A stretch of 64,000 nt of DNA from positions 1 through 64,000 of the forward strand of contig CAVTCZ010000017.1 in NCBI GenBank assembly GCA_963733395.1. Reading direction: 5' to 3'. Shown here in pieces: positions 20,674 to 30,343 of this stretch. Positions within the stretch are counted from its first letter, which is position 1, and every line of letters begins with the position of its first letter. Below the pieces are notes generated by a model. It searched no databases. It saw nothing but the letters and a program-made list of their open reading frames with translations, and was not told the origin of the DNA. The position numbers were made by a program, and so were the translations under genes. Source of the DNA: JADKAV01 sp963733395. GTDB taxonomy: Bacteria > Actinomycetota > Actinomycetes > S36-B12 > UBA10799.

Positions 20674-21441
20674 CTACGGCAGCCGGTGCGCCCGCTGACC
20701 CTTGCTGAGCAGGCGGTCCAGCCCCAGGAACAGGAAGCCGAACACCAGGCCCAGGACCACGATCACGACGATGTTCACGCCCACTCCGGCGTAGCCCCCC
20801 AGTTCGACGCCGGGGATGAGCGGTGACGGGTCGTTGACGTCGATGAACGGGTAGGGGTACCAGTGCTGCGGCTCGCCGAGATTGGTGGCAGGCGCCTCCG
20901 GTGGCGGTGTGGTCAGGGTCAGCCCGCGCAGCAACGTGTACACGAGCCAGATGCACGGGATCAGCAGCATGTAGAACACGGTGCGCACGATGAATCGCGG
21001 TCGCGGGCCGAACAGCAGGAAGCCCAGGACCGTGGCCCACGGCGAGATGTAGTGGTAGCCGATGTTCGTGTAGACGCCCAGGCCCACCGGGTGGGCGTCC
21101 GGCGCGAGCACGATCGCATAGACGAGCCCGGTGATCGTGATCATCACCAGGCTGGTCATGCGCAGCCAGCGGAACACGTGGCCGTCGCGCTGGGGATCGG
21201 CCGCCAGTGACCAGTTCATGCTGAAGGTCAGGATGTTGCTCCACACCGTGAAGTAGCTCAAGGTGAAGACCAGCCCGTTGATGGCGCCGCCGTTGCCCTC
21301 CTGCGTCATCGCTATGCCACAACTGACGATGAAGGACAGCGTGCCGATGCTGGCGACGATCGCCCAGTAGATGCGGGCGGCCGTGACCCACGATCCGGTC
21401 GGGGTGACGGTGACGGAGGCCTGCTGCTCAGTGACAACCAT
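20674..21441 (-). CDS. Pr6Pr family membrane protein
   Basis: A 255-residue integral membrane protein with six hydrophobic segments. Its motifs are typical of the Pr6Pr family: LSYFTVWSNIL in the second helix, and YTNIGYHYISPWATVLGFL then a Pro-rich segment with WYPYPFIDV. It is related to eukaryotic AIG1/FAR-17a membrane proteins; the biochemical role is unknown. It faces the serine hydrolase gene tail to tail across a 145-bp gap with no clear signal. Confidence 0.75.
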   Translation of the reverse strand: MVVTEQQASVTVTPTGSWVTAARIYWAIVASIGTLSFIVSCGIAMTQEGNGGAINGLVFTLSYFTVWSNILTFSMNWSLAADPQRDGHVFRWLRMTSLVMITITGLVYAIVLAPDAHPVGLGVYTNIGYHYISPWATVLGFLLFGPRPRFIVRTVFYMLLIPCIWLVYTLLRGLTLTTPPPEAPATNLGEPQHWYPYPFIDVNDPSPLIPGVELGGYAGVGVNIVVIVVLGLVFGFLFLGLDRLLSKGQRAHRLP

Positions 21442-21538
21442 GTGCCAAGGGTGGCCTAAGCGGGCCGATCAAGCACGTTGTGCGCTGGACGCCTGAGTCG
21501 TGCCGCCGCTGGGGCCGTGCGCCGCAGGTTTCTGGCCG

Positions 21539-21661
21539 GCGATTGTCACGAAGATGCGACCACGATCCGTCGCTTGTCACGAAGGTGGCCGGTTGCGCGA
21601 TCCAACCCGCTCACCTTCGTAACAAACCGCCGGTTGGGGGGCGTACCTTCGTCACAATCGC
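21539..21661. repeat. nested inverted repeat (palindrome P4)
   Basis: The outer arms at 21539-21558 and 21642-21661 pair with three mismatches. Inner arms at 21574-21587 (TTGTCACGAAGGTG) and 21612-21625 pair with one mismatch and lead into GGTTG/CAACC around a short loop. It lies between the start of the Pr6Pr gene and the stop of the TSUP gene. It has no T-run; it could be a DNA hairpin element or an RNA terminator-like structure. Confidence 0.6.
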
Positions 21662-21735
21662 TGCAGGCAGGGTCATGCCCACCCGGGAAACGCCGCCGGG
21701 GCAACGACGCTCCCCGCGCAAGCCCGGGGGGCCGG

Positions 21736-22494
21736 TTATGCCCCGGACGCCTGCGCCAGGGTGAGCACCGACATGGCCAGTACGAGTCCGGCGAAACCCA
21801 GGCCCAGGTTGCGTTCCGACCAGCGGTTCGACCAGCGTGCCGCCAGCGCACTGCTCAGCAGCACGAATGCCGCCACGATGATCGTCGCGGTGATGTCCAG
21901 TGCCTCCCCGGCACGCGGGATGAACGCGACGGCCGAGTTGAGCGTGATCACCAGCAGCGCGGTCGCCGTGGCCTGGTACATCCCCATCCCCATGACCAGG
22001 GCGAGGGCCGGGACGACCAGGAAGCCGCCGCCGACTCCGAAGAAGCCGGTGAACAGGCCCACCGCCGTCGCAGTGACGGCGACCAGCCACCAGGCCTTCC
22101 GGTCGCGTGCCGGGTGCGCTGCGTCCCCGTGCTCGGTGCGCAGCGCCTTGCGCAGCATGAGCGTGCCCGCGACGACCAGCACGCCGGCGAATGCCCAGAG
22201 CTGCAGGCGGTCGTCGGTGAACAGGGCCAGTCGCGACCCGGCGATGGCGCCCACCACCCCCATGGCACTGAAGAGAACGCCCTCCCGCCAGGCCACCCGG
22301 CCTGCCCGGGCGTGCGGCAGCAGGCCGCCGATGGCGCCGATGCCCACGACCACCAGGGAGGTCGTTCCGGCTTCATCGGCGGGAGTGCCTGCGGCCACCA
22401 GCAACGGGACCGCGAGGATGCCGCCACCGCCGCCGAACAGGCCCAGGGACAGGCCCAGGGCCACCCCGATGAGCGCGTACTCGAACAGTTCCAC
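21736..22494 (-). CDS. TSUP/TauE-SafE family sulfur-compound exporter
   Basis: A 252-residue membrane protein with eight or so helices in two halves. Each half begins with the TSUP signature: GLSLGLFGGGGGILAVPLL near the N-terminus and GLFTGFFGVGGGFLVVPAL in the middle. Family members move sulfite, thiosulfate or organosulfonates. As the last gene of the persulfide operon it probably exports sulfite or thiosulfate made by the upstream enzymes. Six bases separate it from the rhodanese gene. Confidence 0.85.
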   Translation of the reverse strand: MELFEYALIGVALGLSLGLFGGGGGILAVPLLVAAGTPADEAGTTSLVVVGIGAIGGLLPHARAGRVAWREGVLFSAMGVVGAIAGSRLALFTDDRLQLWAFAGVLVVAGTLMLRKALRTEHGDAAHPARDRKAWWLVAVTATAVGLFTGFFGVGGGFLVVPALALVMGMGMYQATATALLVITLNSAVAFIPRAGEALDITATIIVAAFVLLSSALAARWSNRWSERNLGLGFAGLVLAMSVLTLAQASGA

Positions 22495-22500
22495 GGTGGC

Positions 22501-22854
22501 CTAGGCGATCCTGCCCGGCCGGCCGCGCCGGTCCAGCACCTGACCGCCGGCAGACTCCCAGGCGCGCATGCCGCCGGACAGCGTGAAGGCCTCATAGCCC
22601 TGCTTGCGCAACTGCGAGGTGACCCCGCGCGAACGGCTGCCGGAGCGGCAGACCACGACGATGTCCTTGCTCTTGGCCAGCCGGTTGAGCCGCGACTGGA
22701 CCTGGCTGCTCGGGATGTGCGTTGCCTGCGGTGCGTGTCCGGCGTTCCACTCGCCGGTCTCCCGGACGTCGATCAGCTGCGCTCCCGCGCGTACCCATTC
22801 CCGGGCATCGGTGCCGGACACGGACGGCACCTTGAACCGGTCGAAGAGTCCCAT
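22501..22854 (-). CDS. single-domain rhodanese sulfurtransferase
   Basis: A 117-residue rhodanese with the active-site loop CRSGSRSRG (Cys in VVVCRSGSR) and LIDVRETGEWNAGH in the first half, closing with GGMRAWESAGG. It would carry sulfane sulfur as a Cys-persulfide. It sits 7 bp after the persulfide dioxygenase gene and 6 bp before the TSUP gene, in the same operon. Confidence 0.88.
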   Translation of the reverse strand: MGLFDRFKVPSVSGTDAREWVRAGAQLIDVRETGEWNAGHAPQATHIPSSQVQSRLNRLAKSKDIVVVCRSGSRSRGVTSQLRKQGYEAFTLSGGMRAWESAGGQVLDRRGRPGRIA

Positions 22855-22861
22855 GATCGCC

Positions 22862-24298
22862 TCAGTCCGTGTAGGCGTCGCCGAGCATGACCGCGTGCTG
22901 GTCGCGCACGATCGTCACCCCGGTGGCTGCGGCCGCCGTGAAGTTGTCGTCCACCGCGACCACCGGCACCCCGGCGCGAGCCAGCAGGGAGGCCCCCACC
23001 GTGGCGCGGAATCCGCTGCCGCAACTGATCCACACCGTCGGGTCGGCCCCGGCATGCGCGGCGGCATCCGACCAGGCCTTGATCTGGCCGATCTGGGCGG
23101 GAAGTGTGTGCAGCGGCACGTGGCGCGCACCTTCGATGTGCCCCTCCTGCCACTCGGTCCGGCGCCGGGCGTCCACGAGGATCAGTGCGGGATCCTCGTC
23201 GAGTGCCTTGGCCAACTCGGGGAAGTCCGCGCGGGTGACGGTGCCGAGGTCCTGGCTGTTGCGCGCCCAGAGCTCCGGCTGCCCCACGTTCTGGGCCGCG
23301 GGCCGGTCGATACCGATGCGGACCATGTCCCGCTGGAAGGCCGAGATCTGGTCCTGGGTGGCGCCGAGCAGCGTGACCGGGGTGCCCCACGGGATCAGCC
23401 AGCCGAGGTAGGTGATGGCATTGCCGTCCACGTCGAAGCTCAGGCTGCCCTGCAGATGCTCGGCTGCCCACAACTTGCGCTGCCGCAGGTCGACGACCCA
23501 CTCGCCGGCGTCGATGCGCCTGCGCAGTTCCGCGGGATCAGCCGTGTCGGCAGGCGACAGGTCGACTTCCCGGGCGCCGGCCTCATTGGCCGGTCCCATG
23601 TGCTTGTAGTACGCGGGGAACGCATCGAGCCCGGCGAGCAGTTCGGTGACGAACTCGTGCTCGTCCAGCAGGGCCGCCGGGTTGGAGGCGGCCTGCTGTC
23701 CCACGGTGGACTCCAGGCCGACCGTCGCGGTGGCGCTGCAGAAGGAGCCGAAGCCGTGGGTCGGCATCACGGACGCGTCCGCGTCGACTCCGTTGATCAG
23801 CCTGCGCACGGAACGCCACTGGGCCCGGGCGAGACCCTCGGTGGCGTCGGGTCCGATGAGGTCGGGCCGGCCGACGCTGCCGAACAGCAGCGAGCCGCCG
23901 GTGAAGACCGCCTCGTCCTTGCCGTCGATGGCCACCGCGTACGACACGTGGGCCGGGGTGTGCCCGGGGGTGTGCAGGACGCGCCAGGACATCCCGCCGG
24001 ACTCGAAGGTGTCGCCGTCGGTGACCAGGACGGCCTCGAATGCGTAGTCGTGGCCTTCGGGAACCACGTAGTGCGCGCCGAGTTCGCGGGCCAGGACGAG
24101 GCCGCCGGAGACGTAGTCGTTGTGGACGTGCGTCTCGACCACGTGGGTGACGGTCCAGGCATGCTCGGCCAGCACCGCATGTACCCGATCGATGTCGCGC
24201 TGCGGGTCGACCACCACGGCAGAGCCTGAGTGGCCGACGACGTAGGAGCGGTCTCCCAGGTCGGGGGTGTCGATGACGACGATTTCGGGGTGTGTCAT
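22862..24298 (-). CDS. persulfide dioxygenase with two rhodanese domains (CstB/BlhR-like)
   Basis: A 478-residue fusion. The first about 240 residues are a metallo-beta-lactamase fold of the ETHE1 type, with iron ligands in ETHVHNDYVSGG, HTPGHTPAHVSY and a late His in MPTHGFGSFC. Two rhodanese domains follow. The first (VVDLRQRKLWAAEHLQGS) has no active-site Cys loop, and the second has SCGSGFRA with Cys. Such proteins oxidise low-molecular-weight persulfides to sulfite and can combine this with sulfur transfer to give thiosulfate. One base separates it from the upstream rhodanese gene. Confidence 0.88.
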   Translation of the reverse strand: MTHPEIVVIDTPDLGDRSYVVGHSGSAVVVDPQRDIDRVHAVLAEHAWTVTHVVETHVHNDYVSGGLVLARELGAHYVVPEGHDYAFEAVLVTDGDTFESGGMSWRVLHTPGHTPAHVSYAVAIDGKDEAVFTGGSLLFGSVGRPDLIGPDATEGLARAQWRSVRRLINGVDADASVMPTHGFGSFCSATATVGLESTVGQQAASNPAALLDEHEFVTELLAGLDAFPAYYKHMGPANEAGAREVDLSPADTADPAELRRRIDAGEWVVDLRQRKLWAAEHLQGSLSFDVDGNAITYLGWLIPWGTPVTLLGATQDQISAFQRDMVRIGIDRPAAQNVGQPELWARNSQDLGTVTRADFPELAKALDEDPALILVDARRRTEWQEGHIEGARHVPLHTLPAQIGQIKAWSDAAAHAGADPTVWISCGSGFRATVGASLLARAGVPVVAVDDNFTAAAATGVTIVRDQHAVMLGDAYTD

Positions 24299-24299
24299 G

Positions 24300-24632
24300 T
24301 CAGCGGGTCCTATCGGTGACGGGAACGGTTTGGATCGGGAAGCCGTGGCGCTGCCACAGTTCGGTGCCGCCGGCCACGTTGACAGCGGTGATGCCCTGGT
24401 GGGCCAGCCACATCACGACCTGGCCGGAGCGGTTGCCGGTGCGGCACAGGATGTAGGCGGGGGCGTCCTGGGCGAACTCGTCCTTGCGCAGGGGTACCAG
24501 CGACATCGGTATCCATTCCGCCCCGGGCACGTGACCGGAGTCGTACTCCCACTTCTCGCGCACGTCGATCAGCCGGGGCTGACCGGCGTCCATCAGGGCC
24601 TTCAGGTCGGTGACGGATATCTGCTCGATCAC
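24300..24632 (-). CDS. single-domain rhodanese sulfurtransferase
   Basis: A 110-residue rhodanese with LIDVREKWEYDSGHVPGA and the active-site loop CRTGNRSGQV. It resembles the stand-alone rhodanese (CstA-like partner role) of persulfide operons. It is placed between the repressor gene and the persulfide dioxygenase gene; its stop is one base from the dioxygenase start. Confidence 0.88.
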   Translation of the reverse strand: MIEQISVTDLKALMDAGQPRLIDVREKWEYDSGHVPGAEWIPMSLVPLRKDEFAQDAPAYILCRTGNRSGQVVMWLAHQGITAVNVAGGTELWQRHGFPIQTVPVTDRTR

Positions 24633-24648
24633 GGTGGTCCTTTCGCGG

Positions 24649-24921
24649 TCAGGCCAGGGAGAGGAAGAGCTTCTCGAGGTCGGCTACGTCATGGGCGTCG
24701 TGGGTGTCCGGATGTGCCGCACACTCGCGCAGGCTGCTGGCGACCACGGCGAAGCCGGCCCGGTCGATGGCTTTGGAGACTGCCGCCAGCTGCGGGACGA
24801 TCTCCCGGCAGTCGCGGCCGTCCTCCAGCATCCGGACGACGGCGGCCAGTTGGCCCTGCGCTCGGCGCAGGCGGTTGGCGATCGCACGCGTGTCGTCGGC
24901 GTTGACGGCCACCGAGTTCAT
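24649..24921 (-). CDS. CsoR/CstR family repressor, probable persulfide sensor
   Basis: A 90-residue all-helical DUF156 regulator. It has two conserved Cys, Cys38 (DCREIV) and Cys67 (LRECAA). The His that binds Cu(I) in CsoR, four residues before the second Cys, is Ser63 here. Copper sensing is therefore unlikely, and persulfide sensing by a Cys-Cys pair, as in CstR, fits the operon content. ATG 24921 overlaps the end of the small Cys-rich gene by 4 bp. It probably binds the G-tract palindromes at 25044-25095 and controls both divergent transcripts. Confidence 0.85.
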   Translation of the reverse strand: MNSVAVNADDTRAIANRLRRAQGQLAAVVRMLEDGRDCREIVPQLAAVSKAIDRAGFAVVASSLRECAAHPDTHDAHDVADLEKLFLSLA

Positions 24922-25034
24922 CGGCAGGTGCAGCGCTGTTCAGTGGGGAACTGCTGCAGGACCTGTTGGGCGTGGTTGCCACAACCGGCGTAGGTCACTT
25001 TGCGGCAGGCGGGGCAGATGGCGGGGCTGCACAT
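24918..25034 (-). CDS. 38-residue Cys-rich protein leading the persulfide operon
   Basis: ATG 25034 opens MCSPAICPACRKVTYAGCGN followed by HAQQVLQQFPTEQRCTCR and TGA. Six Cys, as CxxxxCxxC, a single Cys and a C-terminal CxC, plus one His suggest a small zinc- or sulfur-binding fold. From memory, short proteins of this pattern recur in actinobacteria. Its stop overlaps the repressor start (ATGA), so it is the first gene of the operon. Function unknown; a persulfide carrier or metal-binding protein is a guess. Confidence 0.65.
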   Translation of the reverse strand: MCSPAICPACRKVTYAGCGNHAQQVLQQFPTEQRCTCR

Positions 25035-25043
25035 GGGATCTCC

Positions 25044-25063
25044 ATTACCTATGGGGGGTATGT
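25044..25063. promoter_or_regulatory. CsoR/CstR-type operator, leftward promoter
   Basis: ATTACCTATGGGGGGTATGT has the TACC...GGTA ends and G-tract of CsoR/CstR operators, though less symmetric than its neighbour. It lies 10-29 bp upstream of the start codon of the first leftward gene, placed to block that promoter. Confidence 0.6.
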
Positions 25064-25068
25064 GTTCG

Positions 25069-25097
25069 TTGTCCGAATATACCCCGGGGGGTATACT
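25069..25097 (+). promoter_or_regulatory. sigma-70-type promoter with embedded 8-2-8 palindromic operator
   Basis: A -35 TTGTCC (25069-25074), 17-bp spacer and -10 TATACT (25092-25097) precede the AhpD-like gene. The spacer and -10 are covered by TATACCCCGGGGGGTATA (25078-25095), a perfect 8-2-8 inverted repeat and the classic G-tract operator form of this regulator family. Repressor binding would hide the -10 element. Confidence 0.75.
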
Positions 25098-25126
25098 TGT
25101 GCAAGTACCCACCCCAAGGAGGAGCG

Positions 25127-25480
25127 ATGACCTACGGTCAGGCAGTGCAGGACGAACTTCGGCCCCAGACCAGAGAGCTGCGGCGCATGATCCCGGAGGT
25201 CTACAAGGGTTTCGCAGCGCTGCACGGTGCGGCCTTCGCCGATGGTGTGCTCGATGCCAAGACCAAGGAGCTCATCGCGCTGGCCATCGCCGTGAACACC
25301 CAGTGCGACGGGTGCATCTCCTCGCATGCCAAGGCCGCGGCCAAGCACGGCGCCACACTGGAGGAGGCCGCCGAGGCCATCGGTGTCACCTTGCTGATGG
25401 GTGGTGGGCCGGCGTCGATCTACGCCCCTCGCGCCTACAGTGCCTTCCAGGAGTTCTACGAGCAGATCCACAGCGACTGA
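25127..25480 (+). CDS. AhpD-like/carboxymuconolactone decarboxylase family protein
   Basis: A 117-residue all-helical protein with the AhpD redox motif CDGCISSH, preceded by KELIALAIAVNTQ. Family members with CxxC...H reduce peroxides or act as thiol oxidoreductases. ATG 25127 follows AAGGAGGAG. It is transcribed away from the persulfide operon from the operator-controlled promoter, so it is probably induced together with it and may handle oxidised or persulfidated thiols. Confidence 0.85.
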   Translation: MTYGQAVQDELRPQTRELRRMIPEVYKGFAALHGAAFADGVLDAKTKELIALAIAVNTQCDGCISSHAKAAAKHGATLEEAAEAIGVTLLMGGGPASIYAPRAYSAFQEFYEQIHSD

Positions 25481-25544
25481 CCTGGTCGTCCACAGATCCA
25501 CCGATGGTCGGTTCGGCCCGCTCGCGGGGCGCCATGCTCGCTAC

Positions 25545-25898
25545 ATGAACTCCATCACGCTTGTCGGGGCCCTCTCCACGGATGTCGCCGCGAGCCACTC
25601 GGAGGACGGGCAGCGGGTCGCCCGATTCCGGCTGGCTCTGCATTCGCGCCGGTGGGACCGGGCCACCGACTCCTGGGTGAATTTCCCGCCGACATTCGTG
25701 GAGATCGTCTGCCGGCGGCGATTGGCCGAGAACGTTGCCGTCAGCCTGCGGCGCGGCGATCCCGTCGTCGTGACCGGGCGGCTGCAGGTGCGCCAGGCCG
25801 AACAGAATGGGCGGCGGTTCACCCGGGTGGTGGTCGAGGCGGCGACGGTCGGCCCCGATCTGGCCCGCACGACATCGGTGCCCGGCCCGCATGCATAG
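25545..25898 (+). CDS. ssb: single-stranded DNA-binding protein (short paralogue)
   Basis: A 117-residue OB-fold protein: MNSITLVGALSTDVA at the front, FRLALHSRRWDRATDSWVN in the middle and VVVTGRLQVRQAE later, the usual SSB strand pattern. It lacks the Gly-rich linker and acidic DDDIPF-type tip that recruits partners in the main SSB, so it is probably a secondary SSB used in recombination or uptake. It stands alone between the AhpD-like gene and plsC. Confidence 0.8.
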   Translation: MNSITLVGALSTDVAASHSEDGQRVARFRLALHSRRWDRATDSWVNFPPTFVEIVCRRRLAENVAVSLRRGDPVVVTGRLQVRQAEQNGRRFTRVVVEAATVGPDLARTTSVPGPHA

Positions 25899-25939
25899 GG
25901 ATGCCGCCGCCTGACGTGACTGTCGCTAGCCTGGCTCCC

Positions 25940-26680
25940 GTGAAGCAGGTCGGGTCGCTGGTGTTCTGGGGTTTCGTCGTCGTCAGTTCGATCGTGCTGT
26001 TCCCGATCGCCTTCCTGGTGTGGTTGGTGACGGTGGCCTTCGACCGGCACTTGGTGGTGCTGCACCGGTTCACCTGCTTCTGGGCCTCGCTGTACACGTG
26101 GCTCAATCCGCTCTGGCGGGTCCACGTGCGCGATGCCGACCGGATCCAGTCCGGGACCACGTACGTCCTCGTCGCCAACCATCTCTCGCTGCTCGACATC
26201 CTCGTGTTGTTCCGGATCTTCCGGGACTTCAAGTGGGTGTCCAAGGCCGAACTGTTCAAGGTGCCGCTGGTGGGCTGGAACATGTCGTTGAACCGCTACA
26301 TCCCCTTGCGGCGCGGGCAGCGGGACAGCGTCGTGCAGATGATGGACCGGTGCCGCGAAACGTTGTTGGCGGGCAACTCGATCATGATGTTCCCCGAGGG
26401 CACCCGGTCCAAGAGCGGGGAACTGCAGCGGTTCAAGACCGGGGCCTTCGAACTCGCGCTGGAGACCGGGGTGCCGGTCGTTCCCCTGGTCATCACCGGC
26501 ACCCACGACGCACTGCCCAAGCACGGTTTCGTGCTGCAGGGAAAGCACCAGATCGGGGTGCAGGTGCTGGCGCCGGTGCCGGCGGTGGGCACGGTGGCCG
26601 AACTCACGGAACAGGTCCGCACTCTGATCAGCGAGCAACTGGGCACGCCTGACGACGAGGGCCGGACGGGAAGCATCTAG
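25940..26680 (+). CDS. plsC: 1-acyl-glycerol-3-phosphate acyltransferase
   Basis: A 246-residue PlsC-type enzyme that adds the second acyl chain to lysophosphatidic acid at the membrane. It has an N-terminal hydrophobic segment (residues 8-34), the catalytic HxxxxD as NHLSLLD (His81, Asp86), FPEGTRSKSG for phosphate binding, and PVVPLVITGTH. The start is GTG 25940; an earlier in-frame start would run into ssb. ettA begins 9 bp after its stop, so the two are probably cotranscribed. Confidence 0.88.
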   Translation: MKQVGSLVFWGFVVVSSIVLFPIAFLVWLVTVAFDRHLVVLHRFTCFWASLYTWLNPLWRVHVRDADRIQSGTTYVLVANHLSLLDILVLFRIFRDFKWVSKAELFKVPLVGWNMSLNRYIPLRRGQRDSVVQMMDRCRETLLAGNSIMMFPEGTRSKSGELQRFKTGAFELALETGVPVVPLVITGTHDALPKHGFVLQGKHQIGVQVLAPVPAVGTVAELTEQVRTLISEQLGTPDDEGRTGSI

Positions 26681-26689
26681 CCTGGCGTG

Positions 26690-28378
<1,689 letters not shown>

Positions 28379-28379
<1 letters not shown>

Positions 28380-28768
28380 TGTTCGTCGCGCGCGTCGCCC
28401 TGCGGTGGTCCGACATGGACGCCCTCGGGCACATCAACAACTCCGAGTACCTGCGCTACCTCGAGCAGGCGCGTATCGAGTTCCTCGCCGAGGCCGCCGC
28501 GGCCGGTGTCCCGCGGGATGCCGGGCTGCTGGTGGCCCGCCACGAGGTGGACTATCGCAAGCCGATGCCGTACCGCCGCGAGCCGGTGGCGATCCCCACC
28601 TGGATCGACCGGATCGGGACCACGTCCTTCACGTTCGGCCATGAGGTCACGGCCGAGGATGTGGTCTACGCCCGGGCCCGCACGGTGATCGTGTGCATCG
28701 ACGCCGACCACCGGCCGACCCCGGTACCCACCGCCCTGCGCAAGCACCTCGAGGGCTTCACCCGCTGA
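28379..28768 (+). CDS. 4-hydroxybenzoyl-CoA thioesterase-type hotdog protein
   Basis: A 129-residue hotdog-fold acyl-CoA thioesterase. It has RWSDMDALGHINNSEYLRYL with the catalytic Asp of the family and HEVDYRKPMPYR later. The start ATG 28379 is coupled to the ettA stop (TGATG). The substrate is unknown. Its stop lies 6 bp before palindrome P2. Confidence 0.88.
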
Positions 28769-28774
28769 CGCGGG

Positions 28775-28835
28775 GGTTTTGCGACGTCGTTGCCCTCGGC
28801 CCTCGGCGTGTCGCGTCAACAACGTCACACAAACC
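28775..28835. terminator. palindrome P2, copy 1 (convergent-gene stem-loop with conserved loop)
   Basis: Arms 28775-28792 (GGTTTTGCGACGTCGTTG) and 28817-28835 pair with one gap and two mismatches around a 24-nt loop, CCCTCGGCCCTCGGCGTGTC plus four bases. It fills the gap between the thioesterase stop and the stop of the opposing SDR gene, so a two-way terminator role fits, though neither strand has a T-run. A second copy with almost the same loop lies at 42860-42919. Confidence 0.55.
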
Positions 28836-28836
28836 T

Positions 28837-30339
28837 TCAGGCCACCGGTTGCGCGTCGCGTTCCGGGATCGCTGGCTGCTTGGATTCGGCTTCCCGGGCC
28901 ATCCCGCGGATCATCGGCGGGAACACGAAGGCATGGAACGGGGCGACGGACCACCAGTAGGCGTGACCGGCCAGCCCGTGCGGGTGGAAGACGGCCCGCT
29001 GCCGAAGGTGCGTGCGCTCGGTCCCGCGGGCCTCCAGCCGCCATTCGATCCAGGCCCGCCCGGGCAGCTTCATCTCCGCCCGCAATCGCAGCAGGACCGG
29101 GGGCTGGTGGGCCTCCACCCGCCAGAAGTCCAACGCGTCGCCAACCTGGGTCCGGTCGGGATCGCGGCGGCCGCGGCGCAGCCCGACCCCGCCGACAGCG
29201 CGGTCCATCAGGCCTCGGATGCGCCACATCCAGTTGGCGCTGTACCAGCCGTGCTCACCGCCGATGCCTTCGACGACGTCCCACACGCGGGTGATGTCGG
29301 CCTCGACGATCTGCTCGCGAACGTCGGTGTACAGGGTGCCGCCGGACCAGGCAGGGTCCTCGGGCAGCGGATCGCTGGGGGCACCGGCGACCGACGCGCT
29401 GGACCACCGGGTGGCGACGTCAGCGTCCTGAACCCGCTTGATCGCCAAGCGGACGGCCTCCCGGAACGGCAACAGGCCCTCCGGAGGGTCGGGCACGATC
29501 TGTGCGATGTCGTGATCGCGGGCGACGACTTCCATCTTCAGCGAGTCGACCAGGGGTCGGGCGATGCTGTTGGGGACGGGGGTGACCAGCCCCACCCAGT
29601 GGGCCGACAAGCGGGGGGAAAGCACGTTGACCGGGAACAGGACGCGTCGGGGCAGGCCCGCCACCGAAGCGAAGCCGTGCATCATTCCGGCGTAGGTGGT
29701 CACGTCCGGGCCGCCGATGTCGTAGCTGCGGTTGACCTCCTGCTCGCTTTCCATGGCCCCGACCAGGTAGTACAGGACGTCTCGGACCGCGATCGGCTGG
29801 GTGCGGGTCTTCACCCAGCGCGGCGTGATCATCACCGGCAGCCGTTCGGTGAGGTAGCGGAGCATCTCGAACGACGCCGACCCGGAGCCGATGATGACGC
29901 CGGCGCGCAGTTCGATCGTCGGGACGCCGCTGTTGCGCAGTATCTGTCCGACCTCCGCGCGGCTGCGTAGATGCGCGGAGAGTTTCCGCTCAGGGATGTC
30001 CGGGACCATCCCGCCGAGGTAGACGATGCGGCGCACCCCCGCCCGCTTCGCCTCATGGCCGAAGATGGTCGCCATGTGCCGTTCTTGGACGTCGAACCCG
30101 TGACCGGTGGTCAGTGAGTGCATCAAGTAGAAGGCGCCCTCCATGCCGGCCATGGCATCGGCGAGGTCGGCGGGGTCGGACGCGTCGCCGCCGAAGACCT
30201 CCACCCGATCCCGCCACGAGCGCTCAGAGAGGCGGTCGGGGTGCCGGGCGAGCACCCGCACCTGATGGCCACGCTCCAGGAGTTGGGGAACCAGTCGGCC
30301 GCCGATGTATCCGGTGGCGCCGGTGACGAGCACGCGCAT
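28837..30339 (-). CDS. SDR-DUF2867 two-domain oxidoreductase
   Basis: A 500-residue protein. Residues 1 to about 290 form an NAD(P)-binding atypical SDR (RVLVTGATGYIGGRLVPQLL; a GVRRIVYLGG segment). The C-terminal about 150 residues are a DUF2867/START-like domain (TDVREQIVEADITRVWDVVE to PFHAFVFPPMIRGMA). Proteins of this layout are common in actinobacteria; the substrate is unknown. The haemoglobin gene ends 5 bp upstream on the same strand, so the two may be cotranscribed. Confidence 0.85.
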   Translation of the reverse strand: MRVLVTGATGYIGGRLVPQLLERGHQVRVLARHPDRLSERSWRDRVEVFGGDASDPADLADAMAGMEGAFYLMHSLTTGHGFDVQERHMATIFGHEAKRAGVRRIVYLGGMVPDIPERKLSAHLRSRAEVGQILRNSGVPTIELRAGVIIGSGSASFEMLRYLTERLPVMITPRWVKTRTQPIAVRDVLYYLVGAMESEQEVNRSYDIGGPDVTTYAGMMHGFASVAGLPRRVLFPVNVLSPRLSAHWVGLVTPVPNSIARPLVDSLKMEVVARDHDIAQIVPDPPEGLLPFREAVRLAIKRVQDADVATRWSSASVAGAPSDPLPEDPAWSGGTLYTDVREQIVEADITRVWDVVEGIGGEHGWYSANWMWRIRGLMDRAVGGVGLRRGRRDPDRTQVGDALDFWRVEAHQPPVLLRLRAEMKLPGRAWIEWRLEARGTERTHLRQRAVFHPHGLAGHAYWWSVAPFHAFVFPPMIRGMAREAESKQPAIPERDAQPVA

Positions 30340-30343
30340 GTCT

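Noticed and set aside
24649..24921. Copper-responsive CsoR
   Set aside because: The His ligand four residues before the second Cys is Ser here, and no copper pump or chaperone is near; the neighbours are persulfide enzymes.
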